This document shows positions 14,572 through 22,081 of a stretch of 30,010 nt of DNA, in pieces. Position numbers and translations under genes: made by a program. Source of the stretch: an uncultured Collinsella sp. (GTDB lineage: Bacteria; Actinomycetota; Coriobacteriia; Coriobacteriales; Coriobacteriaceae). The notes under the pieces are model-generated. The model searched no databases. It saw only the letters and a program-made list of their open reading frames with translations, and was not told the DNA's origin. Within the stretch, counting starts at the first letter, position 1. The number at the start of each line of letters is the position of its first letter. The stretch covers positions 1-30,010 of the forward strand of contig CABUTN010000022.1 in assembly GCA_902494565.1 (NCBI GenBank), written 5' to 3'.

Positions 14572-16875
14572 TCACGGTCGCTGGCATCGCATCGTAAAGC
14601 CCTTCGCGGTCGGCGTGATGGTGATATCGCCGTGTTCGATAGTGCACGCGAACACACCGCCCGCTTCCTTAACGGCATCGATGCAGGCATCGGACGGATG
14701 GCCGTATCGATTCCCCTCGCCCGCGCTCGCGAGGGAAAGCTCAGGCTTCAGGACGTCCAGCGACTCACCATCGACTGAAACCTTAGAGCCGTGATGCCCA
14801 AGTTTAAGGACATCGATATCCCCCACCTCCTGCACGAATTCCCGTTCTTGGTCGAGATCGGCATCACCGGTGAGGAGCATACGCAGGCCCTTGCCTTCCT
14901 GAATATAAGAGAGCAGCAGGACAAGCGAGTCCTCATTTCCCTCGCCATCCACGGACTCGAATGGCCACATCACGCGAGCGCAAAATGAGCCGATGTCGAC
15001 CGTATCCCCACGGCGCACCTGCCGATACTCCACGCCAGGTCGGTTCAATACTTCGGCAGGAGCATCCTCCAGCGCATCCGCCGCCACGGCAATCGTTCCG
15101 ACCGAAAACTGTTCGAGCACGGCAGGCAGACCACCCCAGTGGTCCTCATCCCAATGCGTCACAAAGACGGCATCGATATGGTGCACGTTATTGCGAACCA
15201 ACGCCGCCACCACGCGCTCGTCGAGCCCGCAGTCGACGAGCGCTACTGCACCGCCCTCGCGGATAAGAATCGCATCGGCCTGGCCCACATCGAGTACCGT
15301 CACCGAAGGCGGAGCGAATCGATCCCAAAAGACGTACGGAATCGCAGCCAAGAGCACCAGACATGCAAGCCCCACCGCCATAGGGAGTGCACGGGGACGC
15401 GGCCACCAGACCAGCAGGGCCGCCAGCAAACACGGCACTAGGTAAATCCACACGCTATCGGGCGGCACGCTCACGGATGCACCCGGCACGGCGGCAAACA
15501 GCTGCTCGAAGAACAGCGCGCAACGGGCGGCAATCATGGGCACAACGAGCGCCCAAGCCCGCAACGGTCCCACGAGCGAAAAGGGAACCAGCACGATCGA
15601 CACAGCAAGCAGTACGCTCACCACCGGACCAATGACCGCATTTGCCAACGGAGCAATGAGCGAGAACGTACCGAAGGCAGGAATGGTAATGGGGAGCGTC
15701 GCCAACTGCGAGCACAGTGTGACGGAAAGCATACTGGCAATGCCCGATGGCACACCCAGCTCACCCAAAGCGTAGGAGGCGTACGGGCAAAAGCACAGGA
15801 TGGCAAAGACGCTGGCACATGAAAGCTGAAAGCCTATCTCGAACAGCACCGTCGGCCGCAGTAGCACAAAGATGGACATGGTTGCGAAGAGTGCCGATGC
15901 GCCGTGCCGGCGACGCCCCGCGCCGTTTACGACAAGCGTCGTGAACACCATGCAGCACGCGCGCACGGCCGAGGGAGACGCGCCCGTAAAAGCAGCGTAG
16001 CCCACAAGCGTTATCGCCAATATCGCCCGCTGAAGACCACGTGAGCACCGAGTCTTTTGCAACACACCCTCGATTACAAACCCCACGATAGCCAAATGGC
16101 TGCCCGAGACGGCGATTAGATGCGCCGTTCCCGTCACCGAAAACCAGTCGCCCGCCGGTTGGGCGTGCAGCTCGGCCGAACGACCGCAGACGACACCGGC
16201 TATGAACGCACGCGCCGGGTCGGTCGCAGGCGCGATGGACGCAAGCAGCCCATTTCGCAGCCGAAGCAGCGGCCCCGGAGAGCCCTCATCGACCGATAAA
16301 ATCCGAACGGCTTTTACCTTGCATACCTCGCCTCGGAGCACACGCGATCGTCCATACGCATCGTTCTCAAAACGTGAAACGCGACCGATAACACGCATGT
16401 GCGCCCCGACCCTGAGCTCGCGGTCACACGATAGGCGAACCGTTGCCAAGTTCTTGCCGTCCGCGCGTGCCTCGCAGGTATAGGAATACACGTCGTCGTT
16501 TATGGATGGATCACCCTGCACGACAAACTCGAGGCTGCTTGCCGCTCGAGCGTCGAGCGCCTTCGAGGCGCTTAGCGCGCCCACAGCCCACCACGCCGAG
16601 ACGACCGCTCCCGCCACGAGACCGACGGACGCGGCATACAGCCACCGCTTCCAAGGGGCAAGCCGCGCACAAGATTGAGCCAGCACAACGAATACCGCCG
16701 CCGCGACGGGAATGGCCCATAGCGGCCCGACCGCCGGCGCCTGCTCCCTCAGCAGCGCATCAGCGGTCACGTTGAGCACCAAGGCGCAGCTCATGCACAT
16801 GCCGGCACACAGGGCCATCGTCCACGGCATCAGGGGCCGCGGAGGCATCACATGCTCGCGCTCGGTCGCACTCAT
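14572..16875 (-). CDS. comEC: DNA internalisation/competence protein ComEC/Rec2
   Basis: Polytopic membrane channel for uptake of single-stranded DNA, 767 residues. Order: N-terminal membrane pair (about 17-95); soluble DUF4131/OB-like part (about 105-205); the Competence domain with multiple helices and the signature HLIAVSGSHLAIVG; and a C-terminal metallo-beta-lactamase-like domain starting VTVLDVGQADAILIREGG, with THWDEDHWGGL as metal site, LTGDAD and LGHHGS. The ATG at 16875 overlaps the comEA stop as ATGA and has no SD, so it depends on coupling. A further start (MPPRPL) lies 10 codons in. All three domains are intact, suggesting a functional uptake channel. Confidence 0.93.
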   Translation of the reverse strand: MSATEREHVMPPRPLMPWTMALCAGMCMSCALVLNVTADALLREQAPAVGPLWAIPVAAAVFVVLAQSCARLAPWKRWLYAASVGLVAGAVVSAWWAVGALSASKALDARAASSLEFVVQGDPSINDDVYSYTCEARADGKNLATVRLSCDRELRVGAHMRVIGRVSRFENDAYGRSRVLRGEVCKVKAVRILSVDEGSPGPLLRLRNGLLASIAPATDPARAFIAGVVCGRSAELHAQPAGDWFSVTGTAHLIAVSGSHLAIVGFVIEGVLQKTRCSRGLQRAILAITLVGYAAFTGASPSAVRACCMVFTTLVVNGAGRRRHGASALFATMSIFVLLRPTVLFEIGFQLSCASVFAILCFCPYASYALGELGVPSGIASMLSVTLCSQLATLPITIPAFGTFSLIAPLANAVIGPVVSVLLAVSIVLVPFSLVGPLRAWALVVPMIAARCALFFEQLFAAVPGASVSVPPDSVWIYLVPCLLAALLVWWPRPRALPMAVGLACLVLLAAIPYVFWDRFAPPSVTVLDVGQADAILIREGGAVALVDCGLDERVVAALVRNNVHHIDAVFVTHWDEDHWGGLPAVLEQFSVGTIAVAADALEDAPAEVLNRPGVEYRQVRRGDTVDIGSFCARVMWPFESVDGEGNEDSLVLLLSYIQEGKGLRMLLTGDADLDQEREFVQEVGDIDVLKLGHHGSKVSVDGESLDVLKPELSLASAGEGNRYGHPSDACIDAVKEAGGVFACTIEHGDITITPTAKGFTMRCQRP

Positions 16876-17585
16876 ACGCAGATGCAATCTTTGATTTTGG
16901 CAAGCTTCTTCTCGCCGATTCCCGACACACGCATCAGATCGTCAACCGAAGCAAAAGCACCGTTCTTTGTCCGCTCATCGATAATCGACTGGGCCATGGA
17001 GGGACCGATGCCCGAGAGCGTCTGTAGCTCTGCCGCGCTTGCCGTATTGATATTTACTAGGCCTGTTGCGCCACTCACACCCGATGATGCGGAAGCCCCA
17101 CCAACAACACCGGCTTCCGCAATGGACGCCTGCTGCTCCCCTACCGTTGGAACGTGAATCTTCTGTCCATCGACGACCTTAGATGCCCGATTGAGCCCCG
17201 TAACGTCTGCCTCGGGCGCCAGCCCGCCGGCGGCATCAATCGCCTGAGCCACCCGCGCGCCATCCTTGAGGCGATATACACCGGGCGACACAACGGCGCC
17301 ATCGACATCGACATAGACCTCTGCCGCGGCAGAAGCCTTAGTCGAAGAACCTTCGGATGTCTTTCCGCTCGAGGCATCACCGGATCCCGGCTCCACCAAC
17401 GAGCCCGTACCGTCAGTGCGCTCAAACGACACACCACCGGCACCGCCGCCAAGGTTCGCCATCGCCAAGCCGCTCGCCATCGCAATGACGACCAGTATCG
17501 CCATCACCACTGCCTTATGACCGAGCAGCTTGTCCGCCAAGCGGTCCATCCGTTTGACCCGTTCGTGTTGTTCGCGCTGCGCCAT
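16872..17585 (-). CDS. comEA: ComEA-type DNA receptor (SLBB plus helix-hairpin-helix)
   Basis: Membrane-anchored DNA-binding protein of natural transformation, 237 residues from ATG 17585, with GGGAGG 7 nt upstream. There is a short cytoplasmic basic N-terminus, one transmembrane segment (about 25-44, AVVMAILVVIAMASGLAMA) and a Ser/Gly/Glu-rich linker (45-88). An SLBB domain spans 89-146 (VYVDVDGAVVSPGVYRLKDG). A C-terminal helix-hairpin-helix pair spans 176-235, with VNINTASAAELQTLSGIG and VSGIGEKKLAKIK. The stop overlaps the comEC start. Other transformation genes are outside the window, so competence itself is an inference. Confidence 0.93.
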   Translation of the reverse strand: MAQREQHERVKRMDRLADKLLGHKAVVMAILVVIAMASGLAMANLGGGAGGVSFERTDGTGSLVEPGSGDASSGKTSEGSSTKASAAAEVYVDVDGAVVSPGVYRLKDGARVAQAIDAAGGLAPEADVTGLNRASKVVDGQKIHVPTVGEQQASIAEAGVVGGASASSGVSGATGLVNINTASAAELQTLSGIGPSMAQSIIDERTKNGAFASVDDLMRVSGIGEKKLAKIKDCICV

Positions 17586-17640
17586 AGCAAAACCTCCCAA
17601 CACCATCGTGTCAGGAAAGGAGCCCTGCAACAGCCACGCT

Positions 17641-17683
17641 CCAAAACCGGTTTTAGCGGTCAAACCAAAAACCGACCAAAACC
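17641..17683 (-). repeat. Repeated AAAACC/GGTTTT boxes upstream of comEA
   Basis: Within 43 bp the plus strand has four AAACC/AAAACC units plus one inverted GGTTTT, including the perfect 12-bp palindrome AAAACCGGTTTT at 17643-17654. It lies 58 bp upstream of the comEA start in an otherwise featureless 170-bp gap between comEA and the thiI terminator. It may be an operator for a competence regulator. No reliable promoter was recognised. Confidence 0.4.
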
Positions 17684-17755
17684 TTGCACAAATCTGTCCA
17701 TTTATTCAGGCACACGTCAGCAAATGAACACTTAGCCGCAAAATGCCCAGATAGC

Positions 17756-17788
17756 AAAAGACCGACGATGCAAGCGCATCGTCGGTCT
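17756..17788 (-). terminator. Intrinsic terminator after thiI
   Basis: A perfect 12-bp stem, AGACCGACGATG/CATCGTCGGTCT, with a 6-nt loop, followed on the minus strand by TTT, 10 bp after the thiI stop. It ends the mihF-gmk-rpoZ-thiI operon before comEA. Confidence 0.85.
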
Positions 17789-17798
17789 ATGCACAAAT

Positions 17799-19043
17799 TT
17801 ACTCGTGATCTTGGTAAATCTCACGCGGAGCAAGCTCCGAATGTTTGCGCTTTAAGGTCTTAGGGGCCTTATACGTGTTGCTTTCGAAGTCGATGTACTC
17901 GGTCTGCTTGAGCAGGCGCTCGATCATCTCCTCGTGATCGAACAACTCCCAGGCCTCATGCACGGCATCGAGTTTAGCGTGCGTCTCGGGACGGCGCGGC
18001 ATAAACAGCGTGCAGCAGTCGGGAGCAGCCTCGGTCGAGATATCGAACGTACCGATCTCCTCAGCGCGCGCGATGATCTCCTGCTTGTCCGAACCGATGA
18101 GCGGACGGAACACGGGGATCTTCACGGCCTCGTTAACGGCCATGATATTCTCAAGCGTTTGGGAGGCAACCTGCCCAAGCGATTCGCCCGTCACGATGGC
18201 CTTGGCGCCCTCGATGTGTGCAATGCGCTCGGCAACCGAATACATAATGCGGCGATACATGATCACGCGCAGGTTGCTGGGACAGGTGACCGAAATCTCA
18301 CGCTGGCAGTCGCCAAACGGCACCACGTACAGGCGGCCGATCTGGACACCCGGCTCAAGCGCACGGATGATGTCCTGCACCAAATACTCGCTCGTATCGG
18401 GCGTCTGCGGACGACCAGAGAAATGCACCGGCACGCACACCGCGCCGCGACGCGCGAGCATCCAGGTCGCCACCGGAGAATCGATACCCGACGACAGCAG
18501 CGTCACGACCTTGCCGGCAGAACCAACCGGCAGACCGCCCACGCCGCGCTCGGAGCGCGCATACACATAAACGCTACCCTGGACCACCAGTACGTGCACC
18601 ATCGCATCGGGGTCGTGCATTTGAACCTTTTTATCGGGGAAGGCCTCACACAGCACCTCGCCCACCTGACGATTGATGTCAATCGAGGTGAGCTCATAGT
18701 CAGTATTGGAGCGCTTGGCGTGCACCTTAAACGAATCGAAGGAACCAAACTCACGCAGCGCCTTCACGGCGGCAGCACAGTACTCCTGAGGGTCGCGATT
18801 GGTGTGATACGCCAAAGACACACGAGCAACGCCGGGAACGGTGCGAATGACACGCGCCGCCTCGTCGGCCTGATGCTCGTTAAAGGTCACGAGGATATAA
18901 CCGGAAATTCGAGACACGGCATTCACGGAAAAGGCGGCCAAGGCCGCCTTGATGTTATCCATGAGGATATGCTCAAAATGTGCACGGTTCTTACCCTTCA
19001 GTCCAACCTCGTGATAGTGGACCAGGCAGACGCGAGCCGCCAT
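17799..19043 (-). CDS. thiI: tRNA 4-thiouridine synthase ThiI (without rhodanese domain)
   Basis: Catalyses s4U8 formation in tRNA and may contribute sulfur to thiamine thiazole. The product is 414 residues. It has a ferredoxin-like N-terminus with HYHEVGLKGKNR at 9-20 and a THUMP domain (about 60-165). The PP-loop ATPase domain has SGIDSP at 185-190, then VHFSGRPQT and VTGESLGQVASQTL. The extra rhodanese domain of the E. coli enzyme is absent, as in Bacillus, where a dedicated cysteine desulfurase supplies sulfur; none is in this window. The ATG directly follows the rpoZ stop (TAAATG) with no good SD, so translation probably reinitiates. Confidence 0.93.
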   Translation of the reverse strand: MAARVCLVHYHEVGLKGKNRAHFEHILMDNIKAALAAFSVNAVSRISGYILVTFNEHQADEAARVIRTVPGVARVSLAYHTNRDPQEYCAAAVKALREFGSFDSFKVHAKRSNTDYELTSIDINRQVGEVLCEAFPDKKVQMHDPDAMVHVLVVQGSVYVYARSERGVGGLPVGSAGKVVTLLSSGIDSPVATWMLARRGAVCVPVHFSGRPQTPDTSEYLVQDIIRALEPGVQIGRLYVVPFGDCQREISVTCPSNLRVIMYRRIMYSVAERIAHIEGAKAIVTGESLGQVASQTLENIMAVNEAVKIPVFRPLIGSDKQEIIARAEEIGTFDISTEAAPDCCTLFMPRRPETHAKLDAVHEAWELFDHEEMIERLLKQTEYIDFESNTYKAPKTLKRKHSELAPREIYQDHE

Positions 19044-19325
19044 TTAGGCTTCAGCAACCTTGTGGCCGAGCGCCTTCTCATAACGGGCCTCGTCGTAAGA
19101 GATGTCGCCGTCGACAATCTCATCCATAGCCATCGAAATGGTATCGGCACCGGAAAGCCCGATGGTGATGTCATCGACATCCTGGACGGCAAGCACGCGG
19201 TTGTGCTGGCCACGCAGCATGCTATTGATGTCGCAGGCGCGCTTGGAGGCAAGCGAAGCGAGCAGGAAGCGGTTGTGATCGGTCTTCTCCAGAAGATCGT
19301 CAATGCAAGGCTTTACAACGGACAC
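19044..19325 (-). CDS. rpoZ: RNA polymerase omega subunit
   Basis: Small assembly subunit of RNA polymerase, 93 residues. It starts with GTG at 19325 as MSVVKPCIDDLLEKTDHNRF, with AAAGGATCTGAGG upstream overlapping the end of gmk. NRFLLASLASKRACDINSML (18-37) is the conserved helix (family: LV..AAKRARQ). KALGHKVAEA near the C-terminus is less conserved than in Proteobacteria. The gmk-rpoZ pairing is one of the most conserved in bacteria and supports the call. It lies 5 bp after gmk and directly abuts thiI. Confidence 0.92.
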   Translation of the reverse strand: MSVVKPCIDDLLEKTDHNRFLLASLASKRACDINSMLRGQHNRVLAVQDVDDITIGLSGADTISMAMDEIVDGDISYDEARYEKALGHKVAEA

Positions 19326-19330
19326 GGACC

Positions 19331-19900
19331 TCAGATCCTTTCATGCATATCGAGAACGCGAACGAGCTCATCGGTCGCGCGGTCGAGATCGTCATTAACC
19401 ACGACGTCGTCGTAGCGGTCGGCAAGGGCAAGCTCATCGGCGGCGTTTGCCATACGCAGCTCAATCGTCTCGGGCGTCTCGGTACCGCGACCGACTAGAC
19501 GCTCGCGAAGCACCTCGAGCGAAGGTGGCTTGATAAAGATCAGCACGGCCTCGGGGAAACGCTCCTTCACCTGCAGGGCACCCTGGACATCGATCTCCAA
19601 AATCAGAGATGCGCCAGAGGCGAGCTTGGATGTGACCTCGCTCACCAACGTGCCGTAGCAGTTACCGTGGACCTCGGCCCACTCAACAAACTCACCGTTT
19701 GCCACGCGGCGGTCGAACTCCTCGCGCGTCAGAAAAAAGTAGTTGACGCCGTCGACCTCACCTTTGCGTGGTGCTCGCGTGGTAGCCGAAACCGTCAGGC
19801 CCAGGTTCGAGCGGCGCTCGCGCACACGAGTGACGAGCGTACCCTTCCCTGCGCCTGACGGTCCAGAAATCACAAAGAGCTTGGAATCCTGAGCGCTCAC
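19331..19900 (-). CDS. gmk: Guanylate kinase
   Basis: Phosphorylates GMP and dGMP to the diphosphates, 189 residues. The P-loop is GPSGAGKG at 13-20. TVSATTRAPRKGEVDGVNYFF, FVEWAEVHGNCYGT and LILEIDVQGALQVK are family signatures, and GRGTETPETIELRM forms the lid. The start is GTG at 19900 immediately after the mihF stop (TAAGTG). No SD is visible, so it should depend on ribosomes finishing mihF. Linkage of mIHF with gmk and rpoZ is typical of Actinobacteria. Confidence 0.97.
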   Translation of the reverse strand: MSAQDSKLFVISGPSGAGKGTLVTRVRERRSNLGLTVSATTRAPRKGEVDGVNYFFLTREEFDRRVANGEFVEWAEVHGNCYGTLVSEVTSKLASGASLILEIDVQGALQVKERFPEAVLIFIKPPSLEVLRERLVGRGTETPETIELRMANAADELALADRYDDVVVNDDLDRATDELVRVLDMHERI

Positions 19901-20209
19901 TTATTTGGTCAGCTGCTCGAGGAGCTGCTCGCGCTGACGGACGCCGAGGCCCTGGACGCGACGGGTAGCGGAGATACCAAGCTCCTCCATGATCTTGGCG
20001 GCCTTGGCCTTGCCATAACCAGGAAGAGACTCGATGAGGGTGGAAACCTTCATGCGGGAAGCGATGGGGTCATCGGAGTTGAGCACGGACTCGAGGGACT
20101 TCTCGCCCTTCTTGATCTGCTCGCGAAGCTCAGCGCGGGCGTGACGTGCGGCAGCAGCCTTCTCAAGAGCCTGCTTACGCTGCTCATCGGTAAGCTGAGG
20201 GAGTGCCAT
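19901..20209 (-). CDS. mihF: Integration host factor, actinobacterial type (mIHF)
   Basis: Nucleoid-associated DNA-binding protein, 102 residues from the ATG at 20209, which has GGAGG 5 nt upstream; the 4-codon upstream extension is rejected. It reads MALPQLTDEQRKQALEKAA, then a basic helical part (ARAELREQIKKGEKSL). The H2TH-like DNA-binding core follows, VSTLIESLPGYGKAKAAKIM and ELGISATRRVQGLGVRQRE, the hallmark of the family. It is unrelated to the HU-like IHF of Proteobacteria. It heads the operon and carries the only clear promoter and SD of the four genes. Linkage to gmk is characteristic of actinobacteria and supports the lineage call. Confidence 0.94.
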   Translation of the reverse strand: MALPQLTDEQRKQALEKAAAARHARAELREQIKKGEKSLESVLNSDDPIASRMKVSTLIESLPGYGKAKAAKIMEELGISATRRVQGLGVRQREQLLEQLTK

Positions 20210-20253
20210 TCGTACCTCCAAATAGTTGGGTTATATCTGATTCAATAATTGGC

Positions 20254-20262
20254 ATTTTAGCA
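20254..20262 (-). promoter_or_regulatory. mihF operon promoter, extended -10
   Basis: The minus strand reads TGCTAAAAT, an extended -10 with a 5-of-6 hexamer, 45 nt upstream of the mihF ATG. There is no good -35. The predicted start gives a leader of about 38 nt. Confidence 0.6.
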
Positions 20263-20326
20263 CGTAGAACGTACAAAATGCCCAATCGCGGCTCCATAGG
20301 TTAGACGATACCCGCAAAAAGTGCAA

Positions 20327-20332
20327 TATACT
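20327..20332 (+). promoter_or_regulatory. Possible plus-strand -10 before the 20346-20403 hairpin
   Basis: TATACT matches the -10 hexamer at 5 of 6 positions. A start about 7 nt downstream (near 20339) would place the hairpin at the very 5' end of a short transcript. A TTAGAC lies 20 nt upstream, a poor spacing. Weak evidence. Confidence 0.3.
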
Positions 20333-20345
20333 GCGCCCAAAGTTA

Positions 20346-20409
20346 AGCCCCTGACCTGCGATTCCACACAAAGGATGGGAAAGTTTACGCAGGCACAGGG
20401 GCTATTTTG
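20346..20409. other. Unassigned two-tier hairpin between pyrF and mihF (possible small RNA or pyr terminator)
   Basis: AGCCCCTG (20346-20353) pairs with CAGGGGCT (20396-20403), and CCTGCG (20355-20360) pairs with CGCAGG (20388-20393). These are separated by a small asymmetric internal loop, with a 27-nt apical loop containing TTCC/GGAA. Read on the plus strand it is followed by ATTTTG; on the minus strand by TTAACTTT. It sits 46 bp beyond the pyrF stop, so it may end the pyr transcript, but the T-tracts are weak in both directions. It matches no riboswitch or RNA family that I recognise. Confidence 0.5.
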
Positions 20410-20448
20410 TGCTAATGAGACCCAAAAGTGGTGACTTAGGGGAATCTT

Positions 20449-21165
20449 TTAGGCGACGTTTTCGACCAGCTCGGCGACGATGGCGTCAAAGGCGGCAACC
20501 GGATCGTCGGCGCCGGTGATGGGACGGCCCACCACAATGTGGCTTGCGCCACGCTCGATAGCCTGGGAAGGCGTCGCCACGCGGGACTGGTCACCAAGGG
20601 CGGCACCCACCGGACGCACACCCGGAGTCACGATCAGGGCATCAGGGCCCAGCAGCTCACGCATGTCGTGAGCCTCCATCGGCGAGCACACGATGCCATC
20701 GATGCCGTTGGCCTGAGCGAGCTTTGCCAGGCGGGCGGCCTGCTCAGCCACGGGCGACTCGACACCGATCTCGCTCAAGGCATCCTGATTCATGCTCGTG
20801 AGCACGGTGATGGCGACGAGCTTGGCGCGGTCCTCGCGCGCCTCCTCGGCACCCTCGCGGCAGGCAGCGAGCATGGCGCCCGAACCCAAGCCGTGAACCG
20901 AGAGCAGGTCGGCACCGGCAAGCGAGGCCGAACGGGCGGCACCGCGAACCTGATGCGGAATATCATGGAACTTAAGGTCAAGGAAGACCTTAAAGCCCAG
21001 GTCCTTAAAGGTCTTGACGATCTCGGGGCCCTCAGCGTAATAGAGCGTCATACCAACCTTAAGCCAGACGGCATGGCCCGAAAGCTCGTGGGCGAGCTCG
21101 AGCGCACGCTCACGATCGCAGTCGAGGGCGACGATTACGCGGTCGCGGGCATCGGTCTCTAGCAT
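20449..21165 (-). CDS. pyrF: Orotidine 5'-phosphate decarboxylase
   Basis: Last step of UMP synthesis, OMP to UMP plus CO2. The product is 238 residues, usual for the bacterial group. The catalytic DxKxxD is D63-K65-D68 in FLDLKFHDIPHQV. IVALDCDRE at 11-19, VTPGVRP and IVVGRPITGADDP (phosphate binding) are all present. The ATG at 21165 overlaps the pyrD stop (ATGCTAG, 7 nt), so the two are coupled. It is the last gene of the pyr operon. No typical terminator follows; the two-tier hairpin 46 bp downstream is the only candidate. Confidence 0.97.
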   Translation of the reverse strand: MLETDARDRVIVALDCDRERALELAHELSGHAVWLKVGMTLYYAEGPEIVKTFKDLGFKVFLDLKFHDIPHQVRGAARSASLAGADLLSVHGLGSGAMLAACREGAEEAREDRAKLVAITVLTSMNQDALSEIGVESPVAEQAARLAKLAQANGIDGIVCSPMEAHDMRELLGPDALIVTPGVRPVGAALGDQSRVATPSQAIERGASHIVVGRPITGADDPVAAFDAIVAELVENVA

Positions 21166-22067
21166 TCGAAAGCACCTACCAGCTCGTTGATGTCCTTTAC
21201 GCCCTGGGACTCGGCCCAGGCCTCGAGCTCATGCGCGATCTTGAGCGAAGCGCACGGATCGACGAAGTTGGCCATGCCGACCGACACGCAGGTGGCGCCG
21301 GCCAGGATAAACTCAGCCGCATCCTCGCCGGTCATGACACCGCCGACACCGTTGATGGGGATATCGACGGCCTGGGCAACCTCCCAGACCATGCGCACGG
21401 CGATGTGGTGGCACAGCGGGCCCGAAAGGCCGCCCTTGGGCTTGGCCACGCGGGACTTGCGGGTATGGACGTCGATGGCCATGCCCTGGATGGAGTTGAT
21501 GACTGAAAGGCCGTCGGCACCGGCAGCCTCGAGGGCCTTGGCAATCTCGGCGACGTTGACCGGAGCCATCTTCACGAACAGCGGCTTATCGGTCACCTTG
21601 CGGCAGGCAGCCATAACGGAAGAGGCGCCCTCGGGCGTGGAGCCCATGGCGGCACCGCCGGCGGCGATATTAGGGCAGCTCACGTTGATCTCGTAGCCGG
21701 CAGCCCAGGGGCACAGCTCGACATACATCTCGAGTGCGCGGACAAACTCGTCAACGGAGTGGCCGGCAACCTGACAGATGACCTGGCAGCCGTCCTTGGA
21801 CAGCTGTTCGAGCCACGGACCGGACTCGCGGGCAAAGGCGGCCACGCCGGGGTTCTGAAGGCCCACGGAGTTGATCATACCGCCGGGAATCTCGGCCATG
21901 CGGGGCGCGGGATTGCCGGGCCAGGGCTCGGCAGCGCAACCCTTGGTGGTGATGGCACCCAGCTGGGAGACATCAAAGAAGTTCTGGAACTGCCAGCCGT
22001 AGCCAAAGGTACCGGCTGCGGTGTTGATGGGGTTTTGCATCTTGACGCCGCCGAAATCGACGGCCAT
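21159..22067 (-). CDS. pyrD: Dihydroorotate dehydrogenase, catalytic subunit (class 1B)
   Basis: FMN flavoprotein oxidising dihydroorotate to orotate; with PyrK it uses NAD as acceptor. The product is 302 residues from ATG 22067: VDFGGVKMQNPINTAAGTFG, then TTKGCAAEPWPGNP, PGGMINSVGLQNPG, and EINVSCPNI, where the cysteine serves as catalytic base in class 1 enzymes. GVGGVMTGEDAAEFILAGA is the phosphate-binding end. In-frame GTG codons at 22073 and 22082 are alternative starts, and the latter overlaps the pyrK stop as TAGTG. None has a clear SD, so the exact N-terminus is open by 2-5 residues. The adjacent pyrK supports the 1B class. Confidence 0.95.
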   Translation of the reverse strand: MAVDFGGVKMQNPINTAAGTFGYGWQFQNFFDVSQLGAITTKGCAAEPWPGNPAPRMAEIPGGMINSVGLQNPGVAAFARESGPWLEQLSKDGCQVICQVAGHSVDEFVRALEMYVELCPWAAGYEINVSCPNIAAGGAAMGSTPEGASSVMAACRKVTDKPLFVKMAPVNVAEIAKALEAAGADGLSVINSIQGMAIDVHTRKSRVAKPKGGLSGPLCHHIAVRMVWEVAQAVDIPINGVGGVMTGEDAAEFILAGATCVSVGMANFVDPCASLKIAHELEAWAESQGVKDINELVGAFEC

Positions 22068-22081
22068 GTTCACGGTACCCA

